A DNA stretch of 64,000 nucleotides from Perlabentimonas sp041656735 (GTDB lineage: Bacteria > Bacteroidota > Bacteroidia > Bacteroidales > Tenuifilaceae): assembly GCA_041656735.1 (NCBI GenBank), contig JBBACY010000013.1:12810-76809 (forward strand), read 5' to 3'. Positions 26,117 to 35,315 of this stretch are shown in pieces. Position 1 is the stretch's first letter, and each line of letters starts with the position of its first letter. The notes beneath the pieces are model-generated. The model made no database searches. It saw only the letters and a list, made by a program, of their open reading frames with translations, and had not been told where the DNA came from. Made by a program: the position numbers and the translations under genes.

Positions 26117-26389
26117 ATGAACAAAGCTCAATTAATTGATGCAATGGCAGCTGAAGCTAAAATTACAAAAGCTGATGCAAAAAAATCTCTAGACGCCTTT
26201 GTTAAAGCAACAGGAGACGCTCTTAAAAGCGGTGATAGAGTTGCTCTTGTAGGATTTGGTTCTTTTTCTGTTACAGAAAGAAGTGCTAGAACAGGACGTA
26301 ACCCACAAACTGGTAAGCCTATTACTATTAAGGCAAAAAAAGTTGTTAAGTTTAAGCCAGGTAGCGATCTTAACGATTCAGTTCAATAA
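26117..26389 (+). CDS. HU-family DNA-binding protein
   Basis: A 90-residue nucleoid protein. It starts MNKAQLIDAMA, and the DNA-binding arm carries GFGSFSVTERSARTGRNPQTG with the minor-groove RNPQTG tip and ending VVKFKPGSDL. HU bends and compacts DNA as a dimer. Length and sequence are ordinary. The consensus promoter and the terminator behind it suggest high, independent expression. Confidence 0.96.
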   Translation: MNKAQLIDAMAAEAKITKADAKKSLDAFVKATGDALKSGDRVALVGFGSFSVTERSARTGRNPQTGKPITIKAKKVVKFKPGSDLNDSVQ

Positions 26390-26410
26390 ACCGCAATTCG
26401 GCAGTTATGG

Positions 26411-26448
26411 AGGGACATCAATTAATTGGTGCCCCTTTATTTTTTTTA
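26411..26448 (+). terminator. Terminator of the HU gene
   Basis: AGGGACATCAATT pairs with AATTGGTGCCCCT with one mismatch and one G-U, followed by a run of mostly T (26436-26448). Confidence 0.8.
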
Positions 26449-26495
26449 TAAAGTGTACAAAACCTAACCGCTCTTTACCTTTTAATCATTAGTAA

Positions 26496-27188
26496 ATGGT
26501 TGCCCTTGGCAATGTTGACGTAATTAATTACCTAGGCGGGTTCGTATCGGAGAAACGGCTCGAAATGCTTCGCTATATACTCTCCAATCGCACACGATAT
26601 ATTACGGTTGTTCTCGAGGATATTTTTCAACCTCAAAATGCCAGCGCAGTCCTTCGCAGTTGCGATTGCTTTGGAGTACAGGATGTGCACATTATTGAGA
26701 ATAGGAACGATTTTAGTGTGGACCAACAGGTGGCAATGGGGTCAAGTAAATGGCTCAATTTGCACAGGTATAGTGGCTTAGCCAACAATACAGTTGAGGC
26801 CATTGGCGAGCTAAAAGCGCAAGGGTACAGAATTGTTGCTACCTCGCCGCATACATACGTTACCTCTATTAACAATTTTGATGTAACAAGCGGTAAATTT
26901 GCCATGCTCTTTGGAACGGAACTTACTGGTTTATCGCCTAAAGCATTAGAACTTGCCGATGAGTATGTACTTATTCCCACTTATGGGTTTACAGAAAGCC
27001 TTAACTTGTCAAATTCCGCAGCAATATGCCTTCAGCAGCTGTCGCACGGGGTTCGTACTGCTGGAATTGATTTTGCACTTACACCGAACGAATTTAATAT
27101 TATACTTCACCAGTGGCTTCGAAAATCTGTACGGAGCTGGAAATTAATCGAGGAGCGTTTCATTTCTCAGCAAAACACAGTAAAATAG
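26496..27188 (+). CDS. trmH: TrmH-type tRNA 2'-O-methyltransferase (SpoU family)
   Basis: A 230-residue SPOUT methylase. The three SpoU motifs are present: NASAVLRSCDCFGV (motif 1, with the catalytic Arg), LFGTELTGLS (motif 2) and ESLNLSNSAAICL (motif 3). The closest type is TrmH, which methylates G18 in the D-loop of tRNAs, although other SpoU enzymes have the same motifs. The C-terminal RSWKLIEERF helix fits TrmH. It stands alone after HU. Confidence 0.85.
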   Translation: MVALGNVDVINYLGGFVSEKRLEMLRYILSNRTRYITVVLEDIFQPQNASAVLRSCDCFGVQDVHIIENRNDFSVDQQVAMGSSKWLNLHRYSGLANNTVEAIGELKAQGYRIVATSPHTYVTSINNFDVTSGKFAMLFGTELTGLSPKALELADEYVLIPTYGFTESLNLSNSAAICLQQLSHGVRTAGIDFALTPNEFNIILHQWLRKSVRSWKLIEERFISQQNTVK

Positions 27189-27353
27189 CCAATTTTAAAT
27201 ACAGTAATTTGGTGTTGGCGTTAAGTATTTAGCCTGTTAAGGTGTTTTATTAGGCATTAATTCAGGTAGTCAACAATTTTTTACTGCTAAATAAACTCTG
27301 TTCATTAATAATTTTCGTAAATTCGTCACTCAAATGATAATCTTTTATAACTT

Positions 27354-28058
27354 ATGAAGTGCATAATAATAGATGATGACGAGATTACCCGTAGCGTTAT
27401 TGAGGATTACGTTAAACGCACTAGTTTTCTGACTCTGGCTGAAGTTTTTTCTGGTGCTGTTGAGGCAATTAACTATATAAACGAAGGGAATACTGTTGAC
27501 CTTATTTTCCTCGATATCGAAATGCCAGAGATGACAGGAATTGAGTTTTTAGATACAATTACCCAAAAACCTGAAGTTATTATTGTTTCATCGCGCGAAA
27601 AGTATGCGCTCGAAGCATTTGAGTATAACGTAATCGATTACCTGTTAAAGCCTGCTACCTACGCTCGCTTTTTTAAAGCGGCAAATAAAGCACTTGAAAA
27701 TTTCGACAAAAACAAGCAGGATTCATCGGTTGATGAGATATTTGTTAAGAAAGGTAATTCGCTGGTTAAAGTTAAGTATAGCCACATTTTATGGATTGAG
27801 GCGCTTGAGAACTATGTGGTAATAAACTCTTTAACCGACAAATTCACCATTCATTTTACAATGAAGGCTATTGAGAATCAACTGCCTACACCACAATTTA
27901 AAAGGGTGCACCGGTCATTTATAGTTAACCTAAAGGCAATTTCGAGCATTGAGGATAACTCGGTAGTCATAAAGTTAGCCGATGGGCGTAAGGTAATTCC
28001 CATTGGAAAGTCGTATCGCGACCAGCTACTAAATGATATAAACCTTATTAATAAATGA
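27354..28058 (+). CDS. LytTR-family response regulator
   Basis: A 234-residue two-domain regulator. Receiver domain 1-120 with Asp54 (IFLDIEMPEMTG) and the LytTR DNA-binding domain from about 135 (IFVKKGNSLVKVKYSHILWIEALENYV, here given in parts; VHRSFIVNL near 190). The cognate kinase, usually a two- or four-helix LytS/His-kinase protein, is not adjacent, so this is an orphan. The aminotransferase gene starts 11 bases later and could be co-transcribed. Confidence 0.92.
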   Translation: MKCIIIDDDEITRSVIEDYVKRTSFLTLAEVFSGAVEAINYINEGNTVDLIFLDIEMPEMTGIEFLDTITQKPEVIIVSSREKYALEAFEYNVIDYLLKPATYARFFKAANKALENFDKNKQDSSVDEIFVKKGNSLVKVKYSHILWIEALENYVVINSLTDKFTIHFTMKAIENQLPTPQFKRVHRSFIVNLKAISSIEDNSVVIKLADGRKVIPIGKSYRDQLLNDINLINK

Positions 28059-28069
28059 TTTTTTTCTAA

Positions 28070-29257
28070 ATGATTACTCACCGTGAACTTTTTTTACGCC
28101 ACGTTGCCCAAACATCCGAATCACCCCTTGCTCTTGAGGTAGAAAGTGCCAAAGGGGTCTATCTTTATACCCCAAGTGGTCAGCAAATTTTCGATTTAAT
28201 TTCAGGAGTTTCTGTTAGCAATGTGGGTCATTCGCACCCTAGCGTGCTTGAGGCTGTTACCAAGCAACTCGAAAAATATATGCATTTAATGGTGTATGGC
28301 GAGCTAGTTCATTCACCACAAGTTAGGTTAGCCCAGCTTCTGGCTGCACAGTTGCCCCACAATTTACAGAATATCTACTTTGTTAATTCAGGAAGCGAAG
28401 CTGTTGAAGGGGCAATGAAGTTGGCAAAACGATACACTGGTCGTTATGGTATTGTTTCGTTTACAAATGCATACCACGGAAGCACACAGGGCGCTTTAAG
28501 TGTTATGGGTAACGAGGAACCAAAACGCTCGTACCGCCCACTACTGCCAGGTATAGAGCACATTAACCTAAATAGTATAGAGGCGTTAAGCCAAATTACC
28601 GAGCAAACTGCTTGCGTAATTATTGAGCCCATACAAGGCGAGGCGGGTGTTTTAGTCGCAACCGAAGCGTATCTTACTGCCCTTCGGGATAGATGTACCA
28701 AAATGGGAGCGTTGCTTATTTTCGACGAAATACAATCGGGTATGGGGCGTACAGGCAAACTATTTGCCTTTCAGCGAATGGGGGTAACACCCGATATACT
28801 GCTTACCGCTAAAGCGTTTGGTGGAGGGATGCCATTGGGAGCATTTATTTCTTCAACAGAAATTATGAGAACCCTAACAACTGACCCTCCATTAGGACAT
28901 ATTACTACTTTTGGAGGCCATCCTGTATCATGTGCAGCGGGATTGGCATCGCTAAAAATTATTCTTGAGCAAAACTTAATGGAGGAAGTTAGTAGCAAGG
29001 AGCAACTCTTCCGCTCGTTGCTCCTAAAGCATCCAAAGGTAAAAGAAATACGGTCGTATGGGCTCTTTATGGCCGTTGAACTGGGCTCTTTCGATTACGT
29101 GCTTCGGTTTATGAAAATGGGAATTGAACTTGGTTACCTAACCGATTGGTTCTTGTTTTGCGATACGGCATTTAGAATTTCACCCCCTCTTACTATTACC
29201 AATGACGAGATAAAAGACGTTTGTGGCATTATTGTTGATTCTCTGAATCGACTTTAG
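28070..29257 (+). CDS. Class III aminotransferase
   Basis: A 395-residue PLP enzyme. Motifs are VGHSHP, the GSEAVEGAMKLAKRYTG region, EPIQGEAGV, the aspartate motif LIFDEIQSGMGRTG, and the PLP lysine in TAKAFGGGMPLG (Lys248). Relatives include acetylornithine and 4-aminobutyrate aminotransferases. The substrate cannot be fixed, because no arginine or lysine pathway genes are nearby. Its last 29 bases overlap the end of a convergent gene. Confidence 0.88.
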   Translation: MITHRELFLRHVAQTSESPLALEVESAKGVYLYTPSGQQIFDLISGVSVSNVGHSHPSVLEAVTKQLEKYMHLMVYGELVHSPQVRLAQLLAAQLPHNLQNIYFVNSGSEAVEGAMKLAKRYTGRYGIVSFTNAYHGSTQGALSVMGNEEPKRSYRPLLPGIEHINLNSIEALSQITEQTACVIIEPIQGEAGVLVATEAYLTALRDRCTKMGALLIFDEIQSGMGRTGKLFAFQRMGVTPDILLTAKAFGGGMPLGAFISSTEIMRTLTTDPPLGHITTFGGHPVSCAAGLASLKIILEQNLMEEVSSKEQLFRSLLLKHPKVKEIRSYGLFMAVELGSFDYVLRFMKMGIELGYLTDWFLFCDTAFRISPPLTITNDEIKDVCGIIVDSLNRL

Positions 29258-29465
29258 GCTTTTTCGAAGTGTCTAAAAAGAGTATTCCGCCAAACGCCAT
29301 GCCAATTAGCGTGCTTCTGTATGGGTTAGCCCACATAGGGCACGAGTTTCCTTGGCATCCAATAAAATGGTAGTATGCAAAACCTAAAGCGCCACCAATA
29401 ATAAGACCTATTAGTACGCGAAGTGAGAATATTCTTTTAAAAAAGTCGTTAGTTCTCATAATCAT
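29229..29465 (-). CDS. DUF6132 small membrane protein
   Basis: A 78-residue protein with two membrane helices around residues 15-31 and 50-62. Between them lies the family mark FIGCQGNSCPMWANPY with two cysteines. The function of the family is unknown; cysteine pairs beside the membrane suggest a redox or metal role, which is inference. An alternative start is Met3 (29459). The tail overlaps the aminotransferase gene by 29 bases on the other strand. Confidence 0.7.
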   Translation of the reverse strand: MIMRTNDFFKRIFSLRVLIGLIIGGALGFAYYHFIGCQGNSCPMWANPYRSTLIGMAFGGILFLDTSKKPKVDSENQQ

Positions 29466-29513
29466 TATCCTTATTTTAAAACATGAATCATATAAACATT
29501 AACTAGCACACAT

Positions 29514-30440
29514 ATGTTCAAGCGCTTAATTTTGTATTGTATAATTTATTCCCCCGTGATGTGGGCAATCCCTGTATTATCTCAACAAGCCAATGTGTTG
29601 GTTAATGCCGAAAAGATGCTGCAAGAGACGTTTTCACCTATCACAGAAGCCCAGGGTTTCTCGCAAATGGAGGAGGTAAACAGCGAGTTTATTAGAGCGT
29701 TTAAGGATGTATTACTGCTCGATAGCGCTTTCTTTTATCCTTTCGACTCGCTTGTGAATATTGGAAAGCAAACATCGCCCGACGGTGTGATTCGCCTGTT
29801 TACATGGAATATACCAGGGCCCAACCGAACGCAAAAGTACTTTGGTTTGGTTGTTTTAAATCTGCAGGGTGCTGTTTCTGTGTTCGAAATGATTGATAAA
29901 AGGGGTGAGTTTGCCCAGCCTCATACCGAAAGCGGTTCGCCAGAAAAATGGTTTGGTGCTCTATACTACGAAATTGTTCAGCAAATTGTCGAAGGCGAAA
30001 CTTACTACGTTCTTTTGGGGGTAGATCTTAACAATGCGTTCTCATCAAAAAGAATTATTGATGTTTTAAGCATAGGAGAAAATGGGAGTATTATTTTTGG
30101 AAAGCCGATTTTTAGGCTTAATAATAGTATTTTGAGTAGGGTAGTATTCGAATACTCGGCACGTGCAACAATGGTTTTGCGTTGGGATAAAATTTATGGA
30201 ATTATAGTTTTTAATAGCCTTACCCCATTGCAGCCGGCATTTGCTGGCAATTACCAGTACTATGTACCCGATGCAATGTTTAACGGATTTAGTTTTGATG
30301 GGGCATACTGGAATTTTGTTGAAGATATTGATGTACGAAACCCTTTGCATGAGCGTAAAACCACGCCGACAAGGACAGAGAATAATAATTTCGACCCAGG
30401 TTTTTTATATAGGTCTGGGCGTAAGACCGATGTTCAGTAG
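29514..30440 (+). CDS. Secreted protein of unknown function
   Basis: A 308-residue protein with a signal peptide (about residues 1-23, ending VLSQQ). I do not recognise the family. The mature region has mixed alpha/beta character and a central block (LFTWNIPGPNRTQKYFG) that looks conserved, and it ends in a basic tail RSGRKTDV. No lipobox or membrane anchor. It begins 48 bases beyond the start of the divergently oriented DUF6132 gene. Confidence 0.6.
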   Translation: MFKRLILYCIIYSPVMWAIPVLSQQANVLVNAEKMLQETFSPITEAQGFSQMEEVNSEFIRAFKDVLLLDSAFFYPFDSLVNIGKQTSPDGVIRLFTWNIPGPNRTQKYFGLVVLNLQGAVSVFEMIDKRGEFAQPHTESGSPEKWFGALYYEIVQQIVEGETYYVLLGVDLNNAFSSKRIIDVLSIGENGSIIFGKPIFRLNNSILSRVVFEYSARATMVLRWDKIYGIIVFNSLTPLQPAFAGNYQYYVPDAMFNGFSFDGAYWNFVEDIDVRNPLHERKTTPTRTENNNFDPGFLYRSGRKTDVQ

Positions 30441-30587
30441 GTTGAAACTTACGGTTTAGTTATTTTATTCAATAGTTGGCTGCAAGACTAAGAAAACAGA
30501 CTATGCAAACTATCATCCTGTTAAATACAGATTTGAAAATAAAAATTTTTAACTAGCGTTTTATGTATTTTAATCATTTTTATTGTC

Positions 30588-30595
30588 TATATTTG
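30588..30595 (+). promoter_or_regulatory. -7 box of the ATPase/RloB pair
   Basis: TATATTTG fits TAnnTTTG and lies 28 bases before the ATPase start. No clear -33 element. Confidence 0.45.
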
Positions 30596-30623
30596 CAAAA
30601 CAATTACAAATACATCTATTAAA

Positions 30624-31883
30624 ATGGTATTAGAAATTCGAATTAGTAATTTTTTCTCTATTAAGGACGAGATAGTTCTTGATTTTAGAGCTGCAAATAT
30701 AAAATCAGCAAATGCAAGGGCACTCAATAATAATTTGTTTGATTTTAATAACACCCCTATTTTAAAAACAATAGCAATTTATGGGGCAAATGCTTCCGGT
30801 AAAAGTAATATTATCAAAGCTATTCGGTTTTGTAATGCTTTAGTATTTGAATCTCACCAACATAATGAAAATACTATTTACAACTTTCAGCCCTTTAAAT
30901 TCAGCGGTTATAATAGTAAGCCAAGTACTTATTTCATTCGATTTGTTAGCAAAGGCATTGAATATGAATATTCCTTTTCATTAACACGTCAAAAGATTAT
31001 TTCTGAAAGTTTATATTTCTATCCTAAAGGCAGAATAAAAGAAATTTTTACCCGCGATGAGCGTTTGGGAAAAACAAAAAAAGAGAAATATAGCTTTGGA
31101 GACCAAATAAAACGTCCGTTGGATGTGGCTGAAAACACCTCTGAAAAAACTTTATATATTTCCCGTGCCAGTCAAATGGACAGAGAAATTGGAAAAGAAA
31201 TCTTTAATTATTTTCATAGTCAGTTTATTTTAGACTATGTTGGATTTGGAGCTTCAGCTATTGAAACTCTTTCGAATCAAAACAAACAACAACTAATTGA
31301 TGCTATCAAAATTGCAGATAGTGATATTGTTGATGTCAAAATTAAAATATTAAAAAAAGCTGGTAAGCATTATAAAGCAGATGCTAAAACCATGACTTTA
31401 ACTGTTGAAGATGTTGTTCAAGACTATTTACAAATCAGAACTTTTCATAAAGCTTCACCATCAATAGCTTTTGATTTTCTTACAGAAGAATCGCAAGGCA
31501 CAATCAAATTATTTTTCATAATGCTGACTATACTTGATGTAGTGAAGCATAATAAAGTACTTTTAATTGATGAAATAGAAGATAGTTTACATCCAAAAAT
31601 AATTGAATACCTGTTTAATATATTTAGAGCAAGTGAGAAAGCGCAGTTATTATGTACAACTCATAACACTCGTTTTTTAAATTTAAAGAATGTAAGAAAA
31701 GACCAAATCTTTTTTGCAAATAAGAATCAAGATGGCTCAACCGATTTATACTCGTTATATGATTACAGTGATTTTCGAGATACAATGGATTTAGAAAAAG
31801 CATATTTACAAGGACGTTTTGATGCAATTCCATTTATGAATGATTCAAGTGAAAAAATTAAATCATTGTTAGATGGCAAGTAA
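30624..31883 (+). CDS. AAA15/RloA-like ATPase of a putative defence module
   Basis: A 419-residue SMC/RecF-like ATPase. The N-terminal strand LEIRISNFFSIKDE leads to Walker A GANASGKS (54-61). Walker B plus signature lie near 312-325 (LLIDEIEDSLHP), and the H-loop is CTTHNTRFL. This matches the RloA/AbiL-type ATPases that act with RloB. In related ATPase-TOPRIM systems (OLD, PARIS) the ATPase senses phage and controls a nuclease. The gene is AT-rich (17 G+C in 60 bases at 31261-31320, against 27 in 60 at 33541-33600), suggesting recent gain. It overlaps the next gene by 11 bases. Confidence 0.8.
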   Translation: MVLEIRISNFFSIKDEIVLDFRAANIKSANARALNNNLFDFNNTPILKTIAIYGANASGKSNIIKAIRFCNALVFESHQHNENTIYNFQPFKFSGYNSKPSTYFIRFVSKGIEYEYSFSLTRQKIISESLYFYPKGRIKEIFTRDERLGKTKKEKYSFGDQIKRPLDVAENTSEKTLYISRASQMDREIGKEIFNYFHSQFILDYVGFGASAIETLSNQNKQQLIDAIKIADSDIVDVKIKILKKAGKHYKADAKTMTLTVEDVVQDYLQIRTFHKASPSIAFDFLTEESQGTIKLFFIMLTILDVVKHNKVLLIDEIEDSLHPKIIEYLFNIFRASEKAQLLCTTHNTRFLNLKNVRKDQIFFANKNQDGSTDLYSLYDYSDFRDTMDLEKAYLQGRFDAIPFMNDSSEKIKSLLDGK

Positions 31884-32439
31884 AAGAAGTGCATCAAAAG
31901 GGAAAAAGATAAATCCTCATTTTTGGGTCTTTTGTGAAGGCGAAACAGAAGAAGCATATGTTTATTTTCTGCGTTCAAAATATAGAATCCCCATTGAAAT
32001 TGTGCCTAAAATTGTTGGAAATAAAATAACACAACGAATAATTCAGAATAGCAAGCAAGGCAAACCCACTCATGACAAAGACAAGGACTTTTTGATGTAT
32101 GATGCGGATGTGCCACAAGTTTTAGAGAAACTTAAATCAATAAAATCTGCTGTATTGATAGCATCAAACCCATCTATTGAGTTGTGGTTTTTACTTCACT
32201 ATAAAAATCAGACAGCAAACATTACAACGGAAAATTGCATTAGACAATTGAGCAATAGGAACAGAAATACATATAAGAAAGGAGTTATTGATTCTCAACT
32301 TGAAATTAAATTATCTGAGATTTGCACAAAAGCATGTGAACGGGCAAAAGAATTAACCCTTTTCAATAACCCATCTTCCAATATGAATGTTTTTATAGAA
32401 GAACTTGAAAATGTAAAGAGACAATTCAGTAAAGTGTAA
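31873..32439 (+). CDS. rloB: RloB-family protein (TOPRIM-like putative nuclease)
   Basis: A 188-residue protein. The start FWVFCEGETEEAY (Glu22, Glu24) resembles the TOPRIM glutamate motif, YDADV (Asp77, Asp79) the DxD motif, and ASNPSIELWFLLHY is the RloB hallmark (98-110). In the module it would be the effector, cutting DNA or RNA when released by the ATPase; that is inference from TOPRIM relatives. The 11-base overlap with the ATPase gene implies one functional unit, comparable with the AbiL abortive-infection pair. Confidence 0.85.
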   Translation: MASKRSASKGKKINPHFWVFCEGETEEAYVYFLRSKYRIPIEIVPKIVGNKITQRIIQNSKQGKPTHDKDKDFLMYDADVPQVLEKLKSIKSAVLIASNPSIELWFLLHYKNQTANITTENCIRQLSNRNRNTYKKGVIDSQLEIKLSEICTKACERAKELTLFNNPSSNMNVFIEELENVKRQFSKV

Positions 32440-32490
32440 ATATTTGAACAGAAATACAATAAATAATCTTTCATAAATTATTGATAAAAT

Positions 32491-32525
32491 GCCCAGTTGC
32501 CAACAAAGTGTGTAAATCATTGGGC
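32491..32525 (+). repeat. Imperfect hairpin downstream of rloB
   Basis: GCCCA...TGGGC encloses about 25 bases. Further on, GCCCAACG (about 32600) and CATTAACGAC (about 32620) occur before the convergent nfeD stop. There is no T-run. The pattern resembles cassette-end sequences but no boundary is proven. Confidence 0.3.
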
Positions 32526-32637
32526 GGATAGTGCTAATTTCAAGGGCGTTACATTTAATAAAATTTGTGGTGGCTTAACAGGAAAGTGCTTCGAAATGCC
32601 CAACGCTTCATACACCCTCAGCCATTAACGACTTATA

Positions 32638-34047
32638 TTATGGATGTCTTATAACGTAAACCTGCCCAGCCTCATCACGAATAACTTTTATCTCTTCATT
32701 CTTATTAATAAACCCATCTTCCGATACGGCATCAAAAATATCTTCACCAATCTTTACTCTTCCCGATGGGCGTAAAACGGTAACGGCCACCCCTGTTTTT
32801 CCTAGTGTGTTTTTTTGATTTTTGTCTACCCCAATATACCCATCTTCCATAGTTAGCGACGAGTTTAATGCAAGTGAAGGGAATGAGGGTGAGGTAATTA
32901 ACTTGCGGCTAAGTATTATGGAGATAATTATTCCGGATACTAGCGACACGGAGACTGTGGCAAGTGGTTTCAAAATTTCTACCCACGAAAAGGGCCTTGT
33001 ATCTCTGAAAATATCATTATCAATCATAGCCACAGTTAAGCCTATAATTACCAGCAGAATTCCGCTAATACCAGCAATGCCAAAGCCAGGTATTACAAAA
33101 ATCTCTAGAGCGATTAGTAAAAGTCCCACAATAAAAATTAAAATTTCGTAATGTTCGGCTAGCCCTTCAATATAGTGGGGTGCAAAGTATAAAATTGCTC
33201 CCAGAATGGCTATTGCCAAGGGGAAACCAATCCCGGGTGTTTGAAGTTCGAAGTAAATTCCACCCACAATAACCATAATAAGCAGGCCCGAAATAATTGG
33301 GCTAGTTAAAAACCCAATGATTTTATCAATTAAAGTGGGCTTAAACTCAACTAGTTTGTAGTTAGTGATACCCGCATTGGTTAAAAGATTTTCTATCGAC
33401 TCTGCTTTCCCTTCGCAATACCCCCACAGCATAGCTTCTTCGGTGGTAAATGTTAAAATTTTACCCGTATCAATAACCCCTTCAATAAAAACCGATTCAT
33501 CAACCATTGCCTCGGCAATTTTAGGGTCGCGTCGCCATTTAAAAGTTGTATCGCCATTTTCTACTATTGGATACTTGCCTTTGGCTTCGGCGGTTGACCG
33601 CATAATGCTACGCATAAACGATTGGTACTTATCGGGCGCCTTTTCGCCAGTTTGGTTTACCACCGTTGCCGCGCCAATGCTGGCTCCCTGTCGCATATAA
33701 ATGCTGTCGGCAGCAATGCTTATAAGTGCACCCGCCGATGCGGCCTGATTGTCGATAAAAACCCAAACGGGAATGTGGCTATTTAATATTTTAGTGCGAA
33801 TTGAGTCGGCCACGTCAACTAACCCCCCATATGTATTTAGGTGTATTAGTACTATGTCGGCATTTAGCTCATTGGCCTCGTCAAACCCTTGCTGAACAAA
33901 CCTCCAGGCAGAGGGCATAATCTCCTCTAAAATTCCAATTTTATATATAAGGGTTTTTTTGTCATTTGGAATTGTGTCGACATTTCCGAATAGCCAGCTG
34001 GCAAATAGCAATAGGCTAATGGTGAGCAGTATGGATTTTGTTTTCAT
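32638..34047 (-). CDS. NfeD/ClpP-class membrane serine protease
   Basis: A 469-residue protein. Signal peptide (1-22), then a ClpP-like protease domain with NTYGGLVDVA and the catalytic-serine region NQAASAGALI (Ser104), four or five transmembrane helices (about 245-365), and a C-terminal OB-fold NfeD domain (about 395-465, GKTGVAVTVLRPSGRV). The group is the long NfeD, thought to cleave stomatin-like proteins and shape membranes. No stomatin gene is adjacent. It follows mqnA with a 6-base gap on the same strand, so the two are probably one transcript. Confidence 0.9.
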   Translation of the reverse strand: MKTKSILLTISLLLFASWLFGNVDTIPNDKKTLIYKIGILEEIMPSAWRFVQQGFDEANELNADIVLIHLNTYGGLVDVADSIRTKILNSHIPVWVFIDNQAASAGALISIAADSIYMRQGASIGAATVVNQTGEKAPDKYQSFMRSIMRSTAEAKGKYPIVENGDTTFKWRRDPKIAEAMVDESVFIEGVIDTGKILTFTTEEAMLWGYCEGKAESIENLLTNAGITNYKLVEFKPTLIDKIIGFLTSPIISGLLIMVIVGGIYFELQTPGIGFPLAIAILGAILYFAPHYIEGLAEHYEILIFIVGLLLIALEIFVIPGFGIAGISGILLVIIGLTVAMIDNDIFRDTRPFSWVEILKPLATVSVSLVSGIIISIILSRKLITSPSFPSLALNSSLTMEDGYIGVDKNQKNTLGKTGVAVTVLRPSGRVKIGEDIFDAVSEDGFINKNEEIKVIRDEAGQVYVIRHP

Positions 34048-34053
34048 TGCTTA

Positions 34054-34836
34054 TTATTTTGAAGGAATATAGTTTTCAGTTTTTAGCTTACGAGCGTATT
34101 CTCCATATAGCGCGAGGGCTTCCTTTTTTTTATTGTCAAGCCCATACGATATGTTTTGAGTTAGGTAAATATAGGCTTCTTTATGTGATATCCGTTCGTT
34201 AATGTAAGGTGCAATGCTTTTATCGATGTGCTGGATGCCAAAGTTTAAGGCTGAGTTGAGCGTTTCTAAGAAGCTGGGCTCCGTGTTAATACGTGTTGCC
34301 CATACTGCAAAAACCATGGGTAGGCCCGTAAATTTTTGCCATTCACTGGCCAGGTCAATGTTCGTTTTGAAGTGTGGTTCGTAGTCAAAAACTTTATCGC
34401 CAATAGCTAGAATTGCTTCCTCCTTTTTAAAGTCCGAGGGTTTACTACTAGGGTTTAAGGGTTTCCATTCAAAGTTTTTTTTCCAGAAATATTTTGCAAG
34501 AATTTTCACCAAATTTACCGATGTCCGTGAGTGGGTGTCGAGATACACTGTTTTAATATCTTCGAAATTGCTGTTACTGAAAAGTTCAACGGTACGTACA
34601 ACGCCATTAGTTCCTATGCAGTAGTCGGTTATAATTTTATACTCAGGTTTATCTAGAATTGCAAAAACGGGAGTAAGGGCAATGTCAACCTCATTTTCTG
34701 TTAATTTCCTAGCACACTCGGCAGGGTTGTCCAGAGATAAATTGATAATGCCGGCAGTTTCGCATTTTTGTAACCCGTATACAAACGGAGCGGTATTTAG
34801 ATACGATACAGCCGAAACTCTAATCTTTTTAAGCAT
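34054..34836 (-). CDS. mqnA: Chorismate dehydratase MqnA (futalosine menaquinone pathway)
   Basis: A 260-residue periplasmic-binding-protein-like enzyme that removes water from chorismate to 3-[(1-carboxyvinyl)oxy]benzoate, the first step of the futalosine route. The start VSAVSYLNTAPFVYGL is diagnostic, and the middle has DIALTPVFAIL and YLDTHSRTSVNL. Other mqn genes are not in the window. It lies head of a two-gene unit with nfeD. A promoter box lies 24 bases upstream. Confidence 0.88.
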   Translation of the reverse strand: MLKKIRVSAVSYLNTAPFVYGLQKCETAGIINLSLDNPAECARKLTENEVDIALTPVFAILDKPEYKIITDYCIGTNGVVRTVELFSNSNFEDIKTVYLDTHSRTSVNLVKILAKYFWKKNFEWKPLNPSSKPSDFKKEEAILAIGDKVFDYEPHFKTNIDLASEWQKFTGLPMVFAVWATRINTEPSFLETLNSALNFGIQHIDKSIAPYINERISHKEAYIYLTQNISYGLDNKKKEALALYGEYARKLKTENYIPSK

Positions 34837-34859
34837 TTACTCTTGTTATATGGTTGCTG

Positions 34860-34867
34860 CAAAGTTA
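34860..34867 (-). promoter_or_regulatory. -7 box of mqnA
   Basis: Minus strand TAACTTTG matches TAnnTTTG. A TCTG at the -33 position (34887-34890) is one base off TTTG with a 19-base spacer. Confidence 0.6.
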
Positions 34868-35152
34868 ATTAAAATGGAACGAAAAACAGATTATGTTTTT
34901 ACACATTTCAGCGAGCCTAGGCATAGGTTGGCAATTGTTATTATTAAATAATGATATAATGCCGTTTAGTTCACTACGTTAATTCGATATAGCTGAAATT
35001 AAGTTTCCAATTGTTGATAATTAATCAATTAAATAGTAGTGAGTATGCCTGCTTAAAGGCGGCTAAACCTCAATAATTGTTGTGCGTATTATGTATTTGC
35101 CATATTTCTTTATAGGTATCTGAATTTTGCGGATCTGTTTGCTTTGCCAGGA

Positions 35153-35271
35153 AACCCCGAAGGGGTTGCATATTTATAGCGTTTATTGTATCGCTATGTT
35201 GTTCTACCTTGTTGAGGTCGAATACCTTAGGGTGCTTTATTGTTATATAAACATTTGAATCCTACGGATTC
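35153..35271. repeat. Cluster of three short palindromes
   Basis: AACCCC-gaa-GGGGTT (35153-35167), ATAGCG...CGCTAT (35176-35197) and GAATCC-tac-GGATTC (35257-35271). The first, followed by TGCATATTTATAG, has the look of a repeat often seen in Bacteroidota genomes. Confidence 0.65.
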
Positions 35272-35315
35272 GTTTTGCACTATGGATGTGTGAATTTTAT
35301 TAGATGTGACAGTCA

